From Gnomoniopsis sp. IMI 355080 (Eukaryota; Ascomycota; Sordariomycetes; Diaporthales; Gnomoniaceae), in NCBI GenBank assembly GCA_027946555.1, contig JAPEVC010000118.1, positions 49,539 through 113,538 of the forward strand: a stretch of DNA of 64,000 bases, read 5' to 3'. Within the stretch, counting starts at the first letter, position 1. Each line of letters starts with the position of its first letter. The notes beneath the pieces were generated by a model, which was not told the origin of the DNA, ran no database searches, and was given only the letters and a program-made list of their open reading frames with translations. Of the stretch, positions 1-9,928 are shown piece after piece. The position numbers and the translations under genes were made by a program.

Positions 1-9
1 TCCACACAA

Positions 10-3000
10 ATGACATATGACCCTGATGACGACCCTGAAGAAGAAAACTCCTCGTCTCTGAGCGAAACAGATGAAGATGACATGGATGATGACGGGCCAC
101 AGCTGGACAAGGATTACCATCAGCTTCGTGATTCCATTCTTAAGCTCGTCGAGGACTTTGAAATTCCACAGACCCCAGAACAAGAAAGCGGGAAGTTCAG
201 CAATCGAACTTCAACCCTCAAAAAGTACCGTTCCAAGAACAAAATTATCACTACCGAGAAGACAAGGAGCACCAGGCAATCCAGGGAAACCCGGAGCTCT
301 AGACTCACCCGAGAGCCCAGCCGAAATCCCTATCGGCAGACCTTGGAGGGTCATCAAAGTCCGAGCAGAGACAGCTCACCTCGCCCCGAAAACCGCAAGG
401 GGAAAGAGATTGCTGATGAAGGACACGACCATACCGAGGCCACACCAGTCCTTGTTGCCATGCTTGAGGCTGCTGTTTCGCAGGCCAAGGCCCAATCGGA
501 CTTTGTCGCGTCTCACTCATACTTCCGCACCTTGCAACAGCTCAATGCTCTTGCGTCGCCTTCTCTCCGCACAGACGGATTTGCCACTCTGTTGAACATT
601 TTCAGTCGAGGGCCCAGAGACTCTATCCGCCGTTGTGCATCCGCCATTGAGGATTATGATGCATGGCTCATTTGGCTCAAGCAGTCCCAAGAACGTGCGG
701 AGGGTCTGCTGGACTCTATGATGAAGCGCCTGAGAGCTTTGCGCGACAAGATGTGGTACGTCACTGATGTGCGCAATTCCGCACCCTACGAGCATTCTCG
801 AAACATCGCTGTTGCTCTGAAGAACATGGGTATGCGTCGAAGGCAGAGCACGTATCAACGGAGCCGTGGTTTACCTCGAGGTGCTGCCACCACTTATATC
901 TACCGTACTGAGTCTCAAATCATTGAGCTCCTCGCGGCAAGTGAAGATCAGGGTGGTCCAAACAAGCTTTCCGATGATCAAGCTGAGAAGACCTCACGTT
1001 TCCTGAAGGAGTATGGTATCGAGAACTTCTGTCGTGGTGAGGAGCGAATCCATCGCTTCAGCTGCGAAGTCGAGGCATGTATTGGCAAACTTGTTGGTCA
1101 CGACATGATGGATGGGCCGGTTCTTTGGAGCAGTGAACTATACATTCGGGACAAGCGACAGCTTGAGGGCGCGCCGGTCCGACGTGACGTCGCGCACTCA
1201 ACGTTTTCAAACGACGATGCGAGCAGCATAATCAGTGAATCTGACAGGCGTTTCACACCAGCATCGAGCAGGACCGGCTCCCTCGCGGCACGAGATCTTC
1301 GAGGTATGACTGGCCTGAATGCATCGGCTTTGAGCCTTGACTCTACGCGATATGGTTTCTCAGCACGCAGTACAGTAATCAGCGATCCTATGGACTCTGG
1401 CGACTATTTTGGACACGCCTCACCGGTCCACACCATTGACAGTGCCTCTACATATTGGTCACCTTTTCAATCTGGAATGTCTGCCAGCTCCACCACCTCC
1501 CGTGCTCACAGCCCGACAACCAGCATTACCAATTTGAGTGGCTCGATGCATCCCGGTTACGGACTTCGTCGTCCTGTCTCAATCAATGACATGGCGATGA
1601 ATCAGCAGCAGCAGCGTATCAATGATGACAAGACGCGCTTCCTCAACGAGTTGCGGCAAACCCTAACTAGTCTTTTGCTCAGCGATTTGGGGAACCTCGT
1701 CTTTTCTCGTGGTTCTGAAACGGATGGGTGGTTCGAGGATCTGGGACAAGATTGCATTGACCGTCGGGACGCTGCAGAGCGCAAGGCGAAGCAGCGACGC
1801 TCCAGGCTTCGTGTGATCGGGAAAAAGAAGAGCTTTGGCAACCTTCGTGACGCCAACAACAGCGCTGCGGACGCCGCAACCACCAGCACTGCTTCTGCTG
1901 CTGACAAGGGCATGCCTGACGTCCAGACTATGGCATGCAGCCTCGGTGGACGAGACAACGAAAGTTCAAATACGAGCGATACGATGTCGAGCAAGAAGTC
2001 TGCCCGCTCTCGGAAGGAGGTCATGTCCGAATTCCCGTTCACAAACGCCTATCAGCGTCTGCTCCGAATGTTTTGTGTCCACCCCAACCCCTACGCCAAG
2101 CTCAATGCCTTGTATGAACTAGAACATCTCATTGTTGCCTCATTGCAATCAGGCAGCACGCGCCGAAGATTGGCGTGGTTAGCTCGCACTGCAGAAATGG
2201 AAGCCGAGACATACGGCCAAGCTGGCCGACCTCGTCCTTTCGAGGAGGCTATCGACAATCTGAGGGAGCGCAGATCCCAAACAATGCAAGAGCCGGGTCT
2301 CACTCGGATGGCCAGTGGAAACCTTAATTCAGAGACAAGGTCCGTAGTTAACACAGGCGCTGCGAGCAACAACGATGCCATCGCCACGGTCCTCCAGAGC
2401 CTTTTCCGCAACGCTGAAATCAGGCCCAAAACGCTGTTCCGGGATCTCCAGTTTATTGCAAGCTTTGTACCGGCAAGCGTTTTGGACAAGACTGATCGAG
2501 GCAAGGCCTTTTGGGACTGCGCCATCGCAGCCCTTGGTCTGAAGCAGGAGGTGTGCAAGACTATGGTCGAGATGGCGGATGAAATTGTTGGCGTGCACAC
2601 GTCCCGCAAGACACACCCACCTGCTCCAGACAGCACAGCCAGTGACTCCATCGACGGCGAACTGTCACAGCGGCCCTCACCGACCGCTGAGGATCAGGCT
2701 AACCGCACTGCTATCGTTTCGCCGCCGACCCCGCCGCCTCCAAGCACCAGCTACAGTCTTGAGGACGCAGCCCGCATGTGGACCATTACTGCTAAGGAGG
2801 GCGACCCAACCTCCCAACGCGAGCTTGCTCTCTTCTACCTCTCGAATCCTGAGCTCGTTGATCGCACCACTCTCCCGCTGTCTAAACCCCGCGAAGTCTT
2901 CAAGCAAGCTGTTATGGAGAAGTTTCGCGGCGGCAGCAGCAGTGGTACTAGCAGTCGATACGGTCAGTACCACGAGCGTATCGGGGCTGGCCAGTTGCAC

Positions 3001-3156
3001 CGCCCTCCAAGCTCCAGCTCAGCAGGCGACAAATCAGACGTCCGCAGTGATCCAGCTCTCATGTGTGTCGCTATCCATTGGATGGAGGCGGCACAACAAG
3101 GAGGTGATGAATTGGCGCGGACCTTTTTAGGTCAGAATGAGATTGTAGGACTCTAA
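10..3156 (+). CDS. Fungal Sel1-repeat (TPR-like) regulatory protein, possibly 5' partial
   Basis: One uninterrupted frame of 1048 codons ending in TAA. The three codons before the first ATG are also open, so the real start may lie outside the window. The N-terminal ~130 residues are acidic, then basic and Ser/Arg-rich, and look disordered. Residues ~140-390 form an ordered helical region. The middle is Ser/Thr-rich and low in complexity. The C-terminal ~120 residues contain two Sel1-like alpha-alpha units: one with AARMWTITAKEGDPTSQREL, the other with CVAIHWMEAAQQGGDELA. Sel1 repeats are protein-interaction scaffolds; in fungi this architecture resembles large Sel1 proteins annotated as chitin-synthase activators or signalling adaptors. 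I recognise the repeats but not an exact orthologue. No membrane segment or signal peptide is visible, so it is probably cytosolic. A scaffold role is inferred. Confidence 0.85.
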   Translation: MTYDPDDDPEEENSSSLSETDEDDMDDDGPQLDKDYHQLRDSILKLVEDFEIPQTPEQESGKFSNRTSTLKKYRSKNKIITTEKTRSTRQSRETRSSRLTREPSRNPYRQTLEGHQSPSRDSSPRPENRKGKEIADEGHDHTEATPVLVAMLEAAVSQAKAQSDFVASHSYFRTLQQLNALASPSLRTDGFATLLNIFSRGPRDSIRRCASAIEDYDAWLIWLKQSQERAEGLLDSMMKRLRALRDKMWYVTDVRNSAPYEHSRNIAVALKNMGMRRRQSTYQRSRGLPRGAATTYIYRTESQIIELLAASEDQGGPNKLSDDQAEKTSRFLKEYGIENFCRGEERIHRFSCEVEACIGKLVGHDMMDGPVLWSSELYIRDKRQLEGAPVRRDVAHSTFSNDDASSIISESDRRFTPASSRTGSLAARDLRGMTGLNASALSLDSTRYGFSARSTVISDPMDSGDYFGHASPVHTIDSASTYWSPFQSGMSASSTTSRAHSPTTSITNLSGSMHPGYGLRRPVSINDMAMNQQQQRINDDKTRFLNELRQTLTSLLLSDLGNLVFSRGSETDGWFEDLGQDCIDRRDAAERKAKQRRSRLRVIGKKKSFGNLRDANNSAADAATTSTASAADKGMPDVQTMACSLGGRDNESSNTSDTMSSKKSARSRKEVMSEFPFTNAYQRLLRMFCVHPNPYAKLNALYELEHLIVASLQSGSTRRRLAWLARTAEMEAETYGQAGRPRPFEEAIDNLRERRSQTMQEPGLTRMASGNLNSETRSVVNTGAASNNDAIATVLQSLFRNAEIRPKTLFRDLQFIASFVPASVLDKTDRGKAFWDCAIAALGLKQEVCKTMVEMADEIVGVHTSRKTHPPAPDSTASDSIDGELSQRPSPTAEDQANRTAIVSPPTPPPPSTSYSLEDAARMWTITAKEGDPTSQRELALFYLSNPELVDRTTLPLSKPREVFKQAVMEKFRGGSSSGTSSRYGQYHERIGAGQLHRPPSSSSAGDKSDVRSDPALMCVAIHWMEAAQQGGDELARTFLGQNEIVGL

Positions 3157-4316
3157 TTTCCGAAGTTGGAGAATGTGGTCTACTTTTTCCCCGTTTCTTT
3201 GCTCATCATTATCTCATTCTTATCTCATCTACTACGCATTTATGACTTATCATGCATCTCATCGTTCTTGTCACACACACACACACATACCCACTATACC
3301 CGAAGGATTTGGCAAGTGGTCATACTTGATGTATGGCGCTATCTGCCTCAAGGAATGATTTAACGACAGACTTGTGTTTCGGACTGGTGCTTAAGGAGCA
3401 TTCGCACCTCCGTGGTCGTCTCATTGATATGGAACATTTTTTTCTAATAATACGTGTGCGTGGTGGCCTGTTGGGAACTGCGGATATCGGTGGTGGTCTT
3501 ACTTTCGCGATGTCTTACACTTCTCCATACTCACCATATACCCCATATAAAGCAGGCATATATATATCAAAGGAATTTTCTGGTTCGAATGATTCGAGTT
3601 TTGGGTCAATCTTTCACTACCCAGGTATCTTGAAGGTGCTTGAGCGTGATGTGTAAAGAGCCGCTCGAGATTTCGAGTCCCTAGGAATTCTGGACGAATG
3701 ACTACCGTATATGGACATTGTTAATTGAAGCCTTCACCGCATTCCTGCCATTCTCCTTCAGGCCCTATGTAGCTCGGCTTGGCTTTTCACATTCGATGTC
3801 TCACATGCTTGTGCTACCAGGAGCCGTGTTCTGGAAGTTCTACCAACGTCATCTGACAGGACCCCTAGCCTCCGGGAGTGGCACCCGACAGGAGGAAATG
3901 CTCCGGAGCTGTTGCTGGATCGTCACTGGCGCATTGTGTCGTAGACTGAACGACGCCTCCTCTGGCAGGCAGTGACCACTCAAGTATTGGGATAATTGGC
4001 CACACTTGCTTCGCCTCATCGGTAATAAAGCTCCAAGCGAAAGTGCCCAAGCTTTGCAGCTGGAACACAGACCGCCCAGACAACTCGGTTCCTATACACA
4101 CATATAAATATGTATATCTGAATATATTTACTACCACAGAATATCACCGAATATCACCGAATACCACAGAACACCACTGAACACCACAGAATACCGTGGA
4201 ATAACTGTGTCCCATGACTTGATTTTAGAGCATTGACAACAACAGCATCGGGTTATTAGACCTCCGTCTGACCGCCTCAGAGTAACTTTTGCTGCCCTCA
4301 TCCAGCTACTCCACCA
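3157..4316. other. Intergenic, 1.16 kb
   Basis: This holds the 3' end of the Sel1 gene and the upstream region of the HHE gene. There is a short CA microsatellite near 3272-3288 and a 10-bp tandem repeat at 4131-4200. I see no convincing coding region. Confidence 0.7.
4131..4200. repeat. 10-bp degenerate tandem repeat, 7 units
   Basis: Seven consecutive decamers of the form ATAYCACNGA: ctaccacaga, atatcaccga twice, ataccacaga, acaccactga, acaccacaga, ataccgtgga. It lies ~120 bp upstream of the HHE gene's first ATG, so it probably sits in its promoter or 5' UTR. No function is known. Confidence 0.85.
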
Positions 4317-5109
4317 ATGTCTGCCTTGCAGTGGACGAGCCTCGCCCAAACCATCACCGGCAAATCCACCAGCCACCTCACCAGCCTTCCCACCGGTGAC
4401 GACCACAGTGAGAAACACTGTCGTTCCTTGCAGTCTCCCAACAATATGCCCAACATTGGCGTGCGCTTCGTCTCGGACGAGGTCAAGCGCGACCACCGCG
4501 AGCTCGAGATTCTGTACAAGGGCCTGATACAGGCCGTCGACGAGTGCGATGATACTGCGGCGGTGGCACTGCAGAATCAGCTGAGCTGGGAGCTGGCACG
4601 GCATTTAGTGGCCATGCAGCTGTTTGTGTTTCCAGGCACGGAACAGCGGGCGGAAGAGGGCAATAGCAACGCCTTGCGACGGCGAGGAGACTTGGCTACA
4701 GTAAGTTTCTCTGCTGCTGCTGCTTTGCTGTAACTAAAACGCTTTAAAATTGGGAAGAAAGGGGCGGTCTCATATCTGACTGACTGACTGATTATAGATC
4801 CGCAACAACCTCCTGCATTTGATCGACCTGGCGCCGTCGGACCCAGATTTCCGTACGGCGTGCGATCAGTTAAATGAAAGTTTGAAGCAAAACATCCGAG
4901 ATGTAGAACGTATAGACCTGGTTGCGATAGAGAAAGTGCTGGATAGCGAGGAGAGCGAGAGTATGGCGCGGGATTGGGAGAGTGCGGCGGCCTTTCTCCC
5001 GGGCGAGGGTAGAAGTGCGCCGTTTGCGACAGTCAGGGAGTTGTTGGCGGCTAGTTATGGGGACGTCAGGAGGGCGTGGGAACAGTTAAGGAAAGAGAGA
5101 CAGAAGTGA
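4317..5109 (+). CDS. HHE/hemerythrin-like protein with degenerate metal site
   Basis: Two exons, 4317-4700 and 4798-5109, joined by a 97-nt intron (GTAAGT...TATAG, phase 0), give 231 aa. The Met at 4446 is an equally plausible start, because family members usually begin just before the first helix. Helix patterns match fungal HHE cation-binding proteins: DHRELE in helix 1, WELARH in helix 2, a C-terminal RELLAASYGDVRRAW. From what I know of the family, a di-iron site needs about five His and two acidic ligands spread over four helices. Here the first two His remain (DH, ARH). The Glu four residues after the second is Met (HLVAMQ), the helix-3 position reads DLATIRN without His, and helix 4 reads KQNIRDVERIDL where HxxEE would be expected. 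The fold is likely kept but iron or oxygen binding lost. It may act as a structural or sensing pseudo-enzyme. Confidence 0.75.
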
Positions 5110-5692
5110 GTGTTATTGAGGATTTTGAAGTATATCAAAATTCTCGCAAAATGCTCGCAGTTGGTTGTGGGCGGGGGGGTATAGAGTTGGTTTTGTACGA
5201 TTGAAATCTCGCTTTTTGCGAAACTGTTCCAGGTATGATGTTTTTTGCATTCCTCGTCATATATTGCAATATATACCTAGGTACTCTCAATAGACCACCT
5301 GGCTGGCGTTTGATTTGGTTCTTTCAGCTTTGAGCTGGTCAGTTTGTATCACAAGTGCAATTATCTGAGGTTATATCCCACGTACACTCAGTCTTGTTCC
5401 CTAGCCTTTCCTTTTGTACTAGGTAAGGCATGGGATTCATGTATTCTCGATGTCTTTGTACATATGGACATCAAGTACCAACGCCAGCAAGACTAAGTTA
5501 CTCTTCAACCTTAACTCTTGTCATGAGGATCTATTTTATTTAGATGCTGAGACACATCAATTAATGATAGCCGTTATGCGCCATATGTATTTATTAACCC
5601 ATGTTTCCTAGGCCATGTATGTGAGTGGCGCTTTGTGTGGGGTCTACGGCAAACAGACGTAGCGTGGGAACGCCTGACGGTTTTGTGTGGCT
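5110..5692. other. Intergenic between convergent genes
   Basis: AT-rich 3' flanks of the HHE gene and the peptidase gene. One perfect TACCTAGGTA palindrome lies at 5274-5283. Nothing else is seen. Confidence 0.7.
5274..5283. repeat. TACCTAGGTA palindrome, copy 1
   Basis: Perfect 10-bp palindrome, repeated at five other intergenic sites in the window. Confidence 0.9.
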
Positions 5693-7940
5693 TTAAACTC
5701 TATCCATGTGCATGTAAGCATTCCACATACCAGAATAAGCTTGTTCCTCCTCATCTTTATCATGCTTCTTCGAAAAGCCATACGTATCGGATAGCTCGAC
5801 TAGTGCTTCCCACAGGCGAGCGTCGTCACCTTCGAAATCGCATCCACCCGGACGCACACAGCCCAAGAACGGCTTTCTCTCTGGCGCACATACCGTACCA
5901 GCCTCGGGCAATACACCGGTCTGGAAATATTCCCTGATCACCTTGGCGGTGCACAAGGACGGATTCGCGTGCGAGCAGTGGCCTTCCGAGTCGTGCAGCA
6001 AAACCACACTGCCAGGGAATAGCTCTCGAGATACCCGCTGTGCATTCGCCAGTGGCGTGGCCGGGTCGTGGGTGTTGCCGATGAGGAGCAGCGGATACGA
6101 TGTGTTATCCCATTCCTGCTTTTCATAGGTCAAACTCGGCCGCCAGGCTGGCTTCGCACTGATGCCCTCGCACATGAGTCTGTTGCGGGTCCAAGTCGGG
6201 CTGACCCAACGACTTTGCTCGGCGAGCTTGGCGCGATGAGCTTTAAATGCCTCGCGCGTGAGGGTGGAGGGACCACCACCGGCATCCATGCAGCTGACCG
6301 CCCTGAAGGCGCCAGCCCAGGCTGCGTAGGGGAGGCAGGTATCGGGATCACCTGCGCCCGCGGTACTATCACAACCTGTTCCTACACCGGGCAGCACGGC
6401 GGGTATCATGGCGGACTGCTTTCCCTTGGCAAGACCAACAATTTGAGGATGGGACGTGTTGCCTGATGCAATGGTGCCAAGCAGGGCCCAAAACTGCTCG
6501 CCCAGAGCAAACGGGAAGTAGACTGCACCAAGAAGGCCCATATGCAAATCACCACGCGTCAATACCTCAGGACCTAGGCTGTCGGGTAGAGGAACAGCGA
6601 TTGGTTCTGATAAAGCGGATTAGCTTATTTCGGGGCCCGTAGGCGGGTCTTCTGAACGGTGTACTGGAATACAAAAAGGATGTTGCACCGTAAGGCAATT
6701 GATGCTTACCTTCTTTAAAGGACTCCATAATCCGTGTCATGCGTTTCTCGATGGCCTCGGGCGAGGCATCGTACAAGGGACACTTTTCGGGACCAGCCTC
6801 GTAGCAGAATTGGCTATGCTTTGTGATCACCATATCTGCATCTTGCAAGGAATGCTCAAAGAGGCCGGCATAGTGGTCCGCAGGATCCATGTTGCCGTCG
6901 AGTATCATCCGTCGTATCTTGTCCGGGTACCTCGCGGCGAAGGTGCTTCCGACGGTCGTACCATAACTCATGCCCCAGTACTGGAGTTTCTCATGACCAG
7001 GTCGATGTGAAGTACGCTGAAGGATTTCTTTTCTCTCCATAGAGGTGAGTGCAGGCTCTCCAGTGGGCCGCGACGCGAGCAGCCTGGCAGCCTCTCGAGC
7101 TCTCAATTCGCCTTCCTGCTCGATGATGGCAACCATGTCTTCGACAACCTGTGCAGTGTTGACAAATGGCAAGATGCCATCCTGGTCTTGCCCAGCCGAG
7201 CAGCTGGCTCCCAAAGCACTTGAACGGGCCCATTCTAGTCCAACAATGCTCTCGCTATCCCACAGCAGTCCCATGTCAATAAATCGCAGTTGCCATGTCT
7301 GCTTGTTGAAGGCATCCGGGAAGCAACGCAATTCTGGCGTGGTGTTGTTGACCCCCCGAGGATCGAAAGACAGAATGTCAAAGTATTTTGCGGTCTGGCT
7401 GGACTCCTGACTCGGTGAGACTGGACTGTCCAGAACAGTCCGCAGGTGTGGCCCGTCAGAGATGACTTGAAAGACGCCAGACTCGCCTGGCCCTCCTGGA
7501 TTGAGCATCACCACTCCTCCATATCGCGGGTCCGTTACGGGGACTTTTGCAGGAAGCTTAGCGATGGCGATGGCAGCGCGTGGGCCATTCTCGCGGGCTT
7601 CGGCGGAGGCGTTCCAGTTGAGTGGCACCGACAAGCGTGCGCACTGGTAGGCACCAAAACATGGTGAGTACTCGAGCGACCGGCTGGGTGTGATGTCACT
7701 CCAACGGAAGCCTCGTTGGATTTCCGGCTCTTCTGGGAACTTTGACGAGGCACTGCGCCATCCTGTGACGAGACTAGCCGTAGATGGAGACGAGGTGCCC
7801 GGGATTATGAGCCAGAAGGTCAGGCAGACTATCAAGACGACCAAAAGTGGCCGGCGCCTTTGGGATGAGACATGGTGGTCAAGATCGGCAGCAGGCCGTT
7901 CTGACTTCATGTCCGACATGCCAACGTGCAAGGAAGACAT
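5693..7940 (-). CDS. Membrane-anchored S33 peptidase / TAP-like alpha/beta hydrolase
   Basis: Two exons on the minus strand, 7940-6710 and 6606-5693, flank a 103-nt intron (GTAAGC...CAG) and encode 714 aa. A hydrophobic stretch around residues 30-50 (LLVVLIVCLTFWLIIPG) follows a basic RRR, suggesting a type II signal anchor. The alpha/beta-hydrolase core has the oxyanion region (VMLNPGGPGESG), the nucleophile elbow GMSYGT around residue 325, and in exon 2 the acid region GNTHDPATPLANA and the His region SEGHCSHANPS, the arrangement of the TAP-like C-terminal domain. Members release tripeptides or act as proline-type exopeptidases or esterases; the exact substrate cannot be read from sequence. 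Length is close to fungal homologues (~600-720 aa). The active site should face the vacuolar or secretory lumen or the outside. Confidence 0.9.
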
Positions 7941-8740
7941 GTCACTTGTGCGACCCTTATGAGAAGCATTTTGTTAGGAAGCATCTCCCAGCTAGTTGCA
8001 TTTTTCGACGTGAGCTTCGAGGGTTAGGTGACCAGGGTGGCTTCAAAGCGTGGGGTCCCCAGCGGGCGAAATCGGACAGGCATGCATATCCCTGCAGCGT
8101 GTATAACACAATATCAAGCTTGCATTTCTAACTGAGCCAAGAAAAACTCATCACGGAGCCTCAGGCGCAGGTGTAACTTGAGGGACGGAAGGAAACAACA
8201 CTGCTGTACCTGCTAGTCATTCAGACGAACTCAGATCCGGCTCATCTGCCTTGGAGATGGAGAAATTGTAGCAGGCTGAGGGACAATGAAACTCTATAAA
8301 ACCTCAGTCAACAACCTTGAGGGGAGGGGGGCTCGAACAAGAGGCTTGTCAATGGTCTCCATCAAACTCACCACCACAGCTTCCTAATGAACCTTGTCGA
8401 CTTGCTTCCGCGTTGGTAGGAGAGTTTTTTGGTGATTGTTCCGGTCGAGCGGCTGGCAGTTGGGCAAGATTAACGAACAGCAGGCTGACCGCAAATGTGG
8501 GTTCGTAGTACATGTATATGTATGATCAGAAGCCTTGATTTTCGAAGGATGGGGCTCTAAGATAGAGTATCTTCACTCGGAAGGAATTCGAATTGCTGGA
8601 GGCAATCATCCTACCATTTCGGTCGTGGTTGTTCGTGGTGCACAGTGTGCATGGTGTGCGACTGGGGAAAAGGAACAATTCCACATGGATCGGAGAATAC
8701 GGTTTATATACATTGACAGAACAAGCTTGTCTCTCAAAAT
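7941..8740. other. Intergenic, 0.8 kb
   Basis: Promoter side of the S33 hydrolase and 3' flank of the seven-TM gene. Short open frames here are shadows. I see no supported feature. Confidence 0.6.
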
Positions 8741-9928
8741 CTATGCTGACGCATTCAGGTCCGACTTTGACAGTCCATCTTGACGCCATGATACTATCGG
8801 CAGACGCGAAGAATTCTGATCTTTCGTTCGCTTAGGCTCCACTGTCTTTGTCTTGAAGGTGCCTTCCACAGGCGATTGAAGGGGTAGTATCGAGTCTCTA
8901 TCCGCCTCCTTCGCTGTCGTAGTCCCGCCAGATCGTAGTGTCGGAACCCTGTTGTCACTGATGACGCCTAATTGTATCCCGTCACTGTTGAATAAATCCG
9001 GGTTTCGCGCCTTGACTACTGCAATCAGCTTGTTTAATATGCCAAACTCCAGCTTCAACTTCACGCTGTACACAAGGCATTTCTGGAAACGTATGTCAGT
9101 GAGGTGCAAAGCATGACTATAGTTATGGTCTTGATTTCCAAGCCGCGACTTCAGAGCTAAGGACACTTTGAAGTCTGATGCACTCACCCAGCTGGTCTGC
9201 AGGTCATAGAATCCCGAAAACTCGAACCCTAGAATAGAGAAGTCCAGGAGTACAACCAACACGTTCACCGCGATGAGCCACCGCATGACTTTCCTACTGT
9301 CCACATTCATTGCCTTCATTTCAACGTTGGGCGTCCGGGTGATGGTGGCGCGCGCCCGCAGAAACCTGGCGGATTCTATAATATAAATGACCGAGATGAT
9401 GACTTCCTGTATGAAGAAGACGAGCAGCTGGAATTTCTCATAGACCGAGTACGCCGCCGCGTAGGGCTTGGGATTGTCCGATTGCACCAGTACAAACAGA
9501 GCGAAGGTCGGAGGGTGGCATATCAGTGCGTCTGCCACGATCATGCTGAGCACGAGCCGGATCTTGAAGGGATCCGAGACGAGCAAGTGCAGTCTTGAGA
9601 AAAGCACCACACTGTGGCCCGTAACCATGGTACACCACCCTGCGAGAACCAGCGCTGTGGAGAGTGCTCGAACAGCGGCGGATTCTTCGGCCTTGACAAA
9701 CTTGACTAAATATCCGGAGCCATTCAGGGCGATGCCCCAAGTTGCAATGACCATTGACCAAAAGTAAAGTCCCTTGCGTCGCTTGAATGTCGTATATATA
9801 AATACTGACAGTTCTAGTACGTTATAAAATGCCAAGGAGATGAAAGCAGTGACGATAAAGAGTGTTGGGCCTGTCACAGCGTCGGCGCTGGTCAAGCCAT
9901 GGCCCTCTGAGCGCAGTGGGAACGCCAT
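8741..9928 (-). CDS. Seven-TM fungal integral membrane protein (DUF7703-like)
   Basis: Exons 9928-9188 and 9082-8741 flank a 105-nt intron (GTGAGT...CCAG). The intron is a multiple of three with no stop, so an unspliced reading also stays open. Removing it joins DLQTSW to KCLVYSVKLKLEF, the helix expected for this family, and gives 360 aa. I chose the ATG at 9928 because the open frame upstream has no Met and does not look like protein. About seven hydrophobic segments follow, with a polar C-terminal tail of ~75 residues. The motifs FYNVLELSVFIYTTFKRRKG and LYFWSMVIATWGI resemble a fungal membrane family I remember as DUF7703, which has a rhodopsin-like topology and no known ligand. A receptor role is inferred only from topology. 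Confidence 0.8.
   Translation of the reverse strand: MAFPLRSEGHGLTSADAVTGPTLFIVTAFISLAFYNVLELSVFIYTTFKRRKGLYFWSMVIATWGIALNGSGYLVKFVKAEESAAVRALSTALVLAGWCTMVTGHSVVLFSRLHLLVSDPFKIRLVLSMIVADALICHPPTFALFVLVQSDNPKPYAAAYSVYEKFQLLVFFIQEVIISVIYIIESARFLRARATITRTPNVEMKAMNVDSRKVMRWLIAVNVLVVLLDFSILGFEFSGFYDLQTSWVSASDFKVSLALKSRLGNQDHNYSHALHLTDIRFQKCLVYSVKLKLEFGILNKLIAVVKARNPDLFNSDGIQLGVISDNRVPTLRSGGTTTAKEADRDSILPLQSPVEGTFKTKTVEPKRTKDQNSSRLPIVSWRQDGLSKSDLNASA

Noticed and set aside
4131..4604. 157-codon minus frame opposite the HHE gene
   Set aside because: Antisense of exon 1 plus the decamer repeat; the repeated Tyr-Ser-Val translation comes from the repeat.
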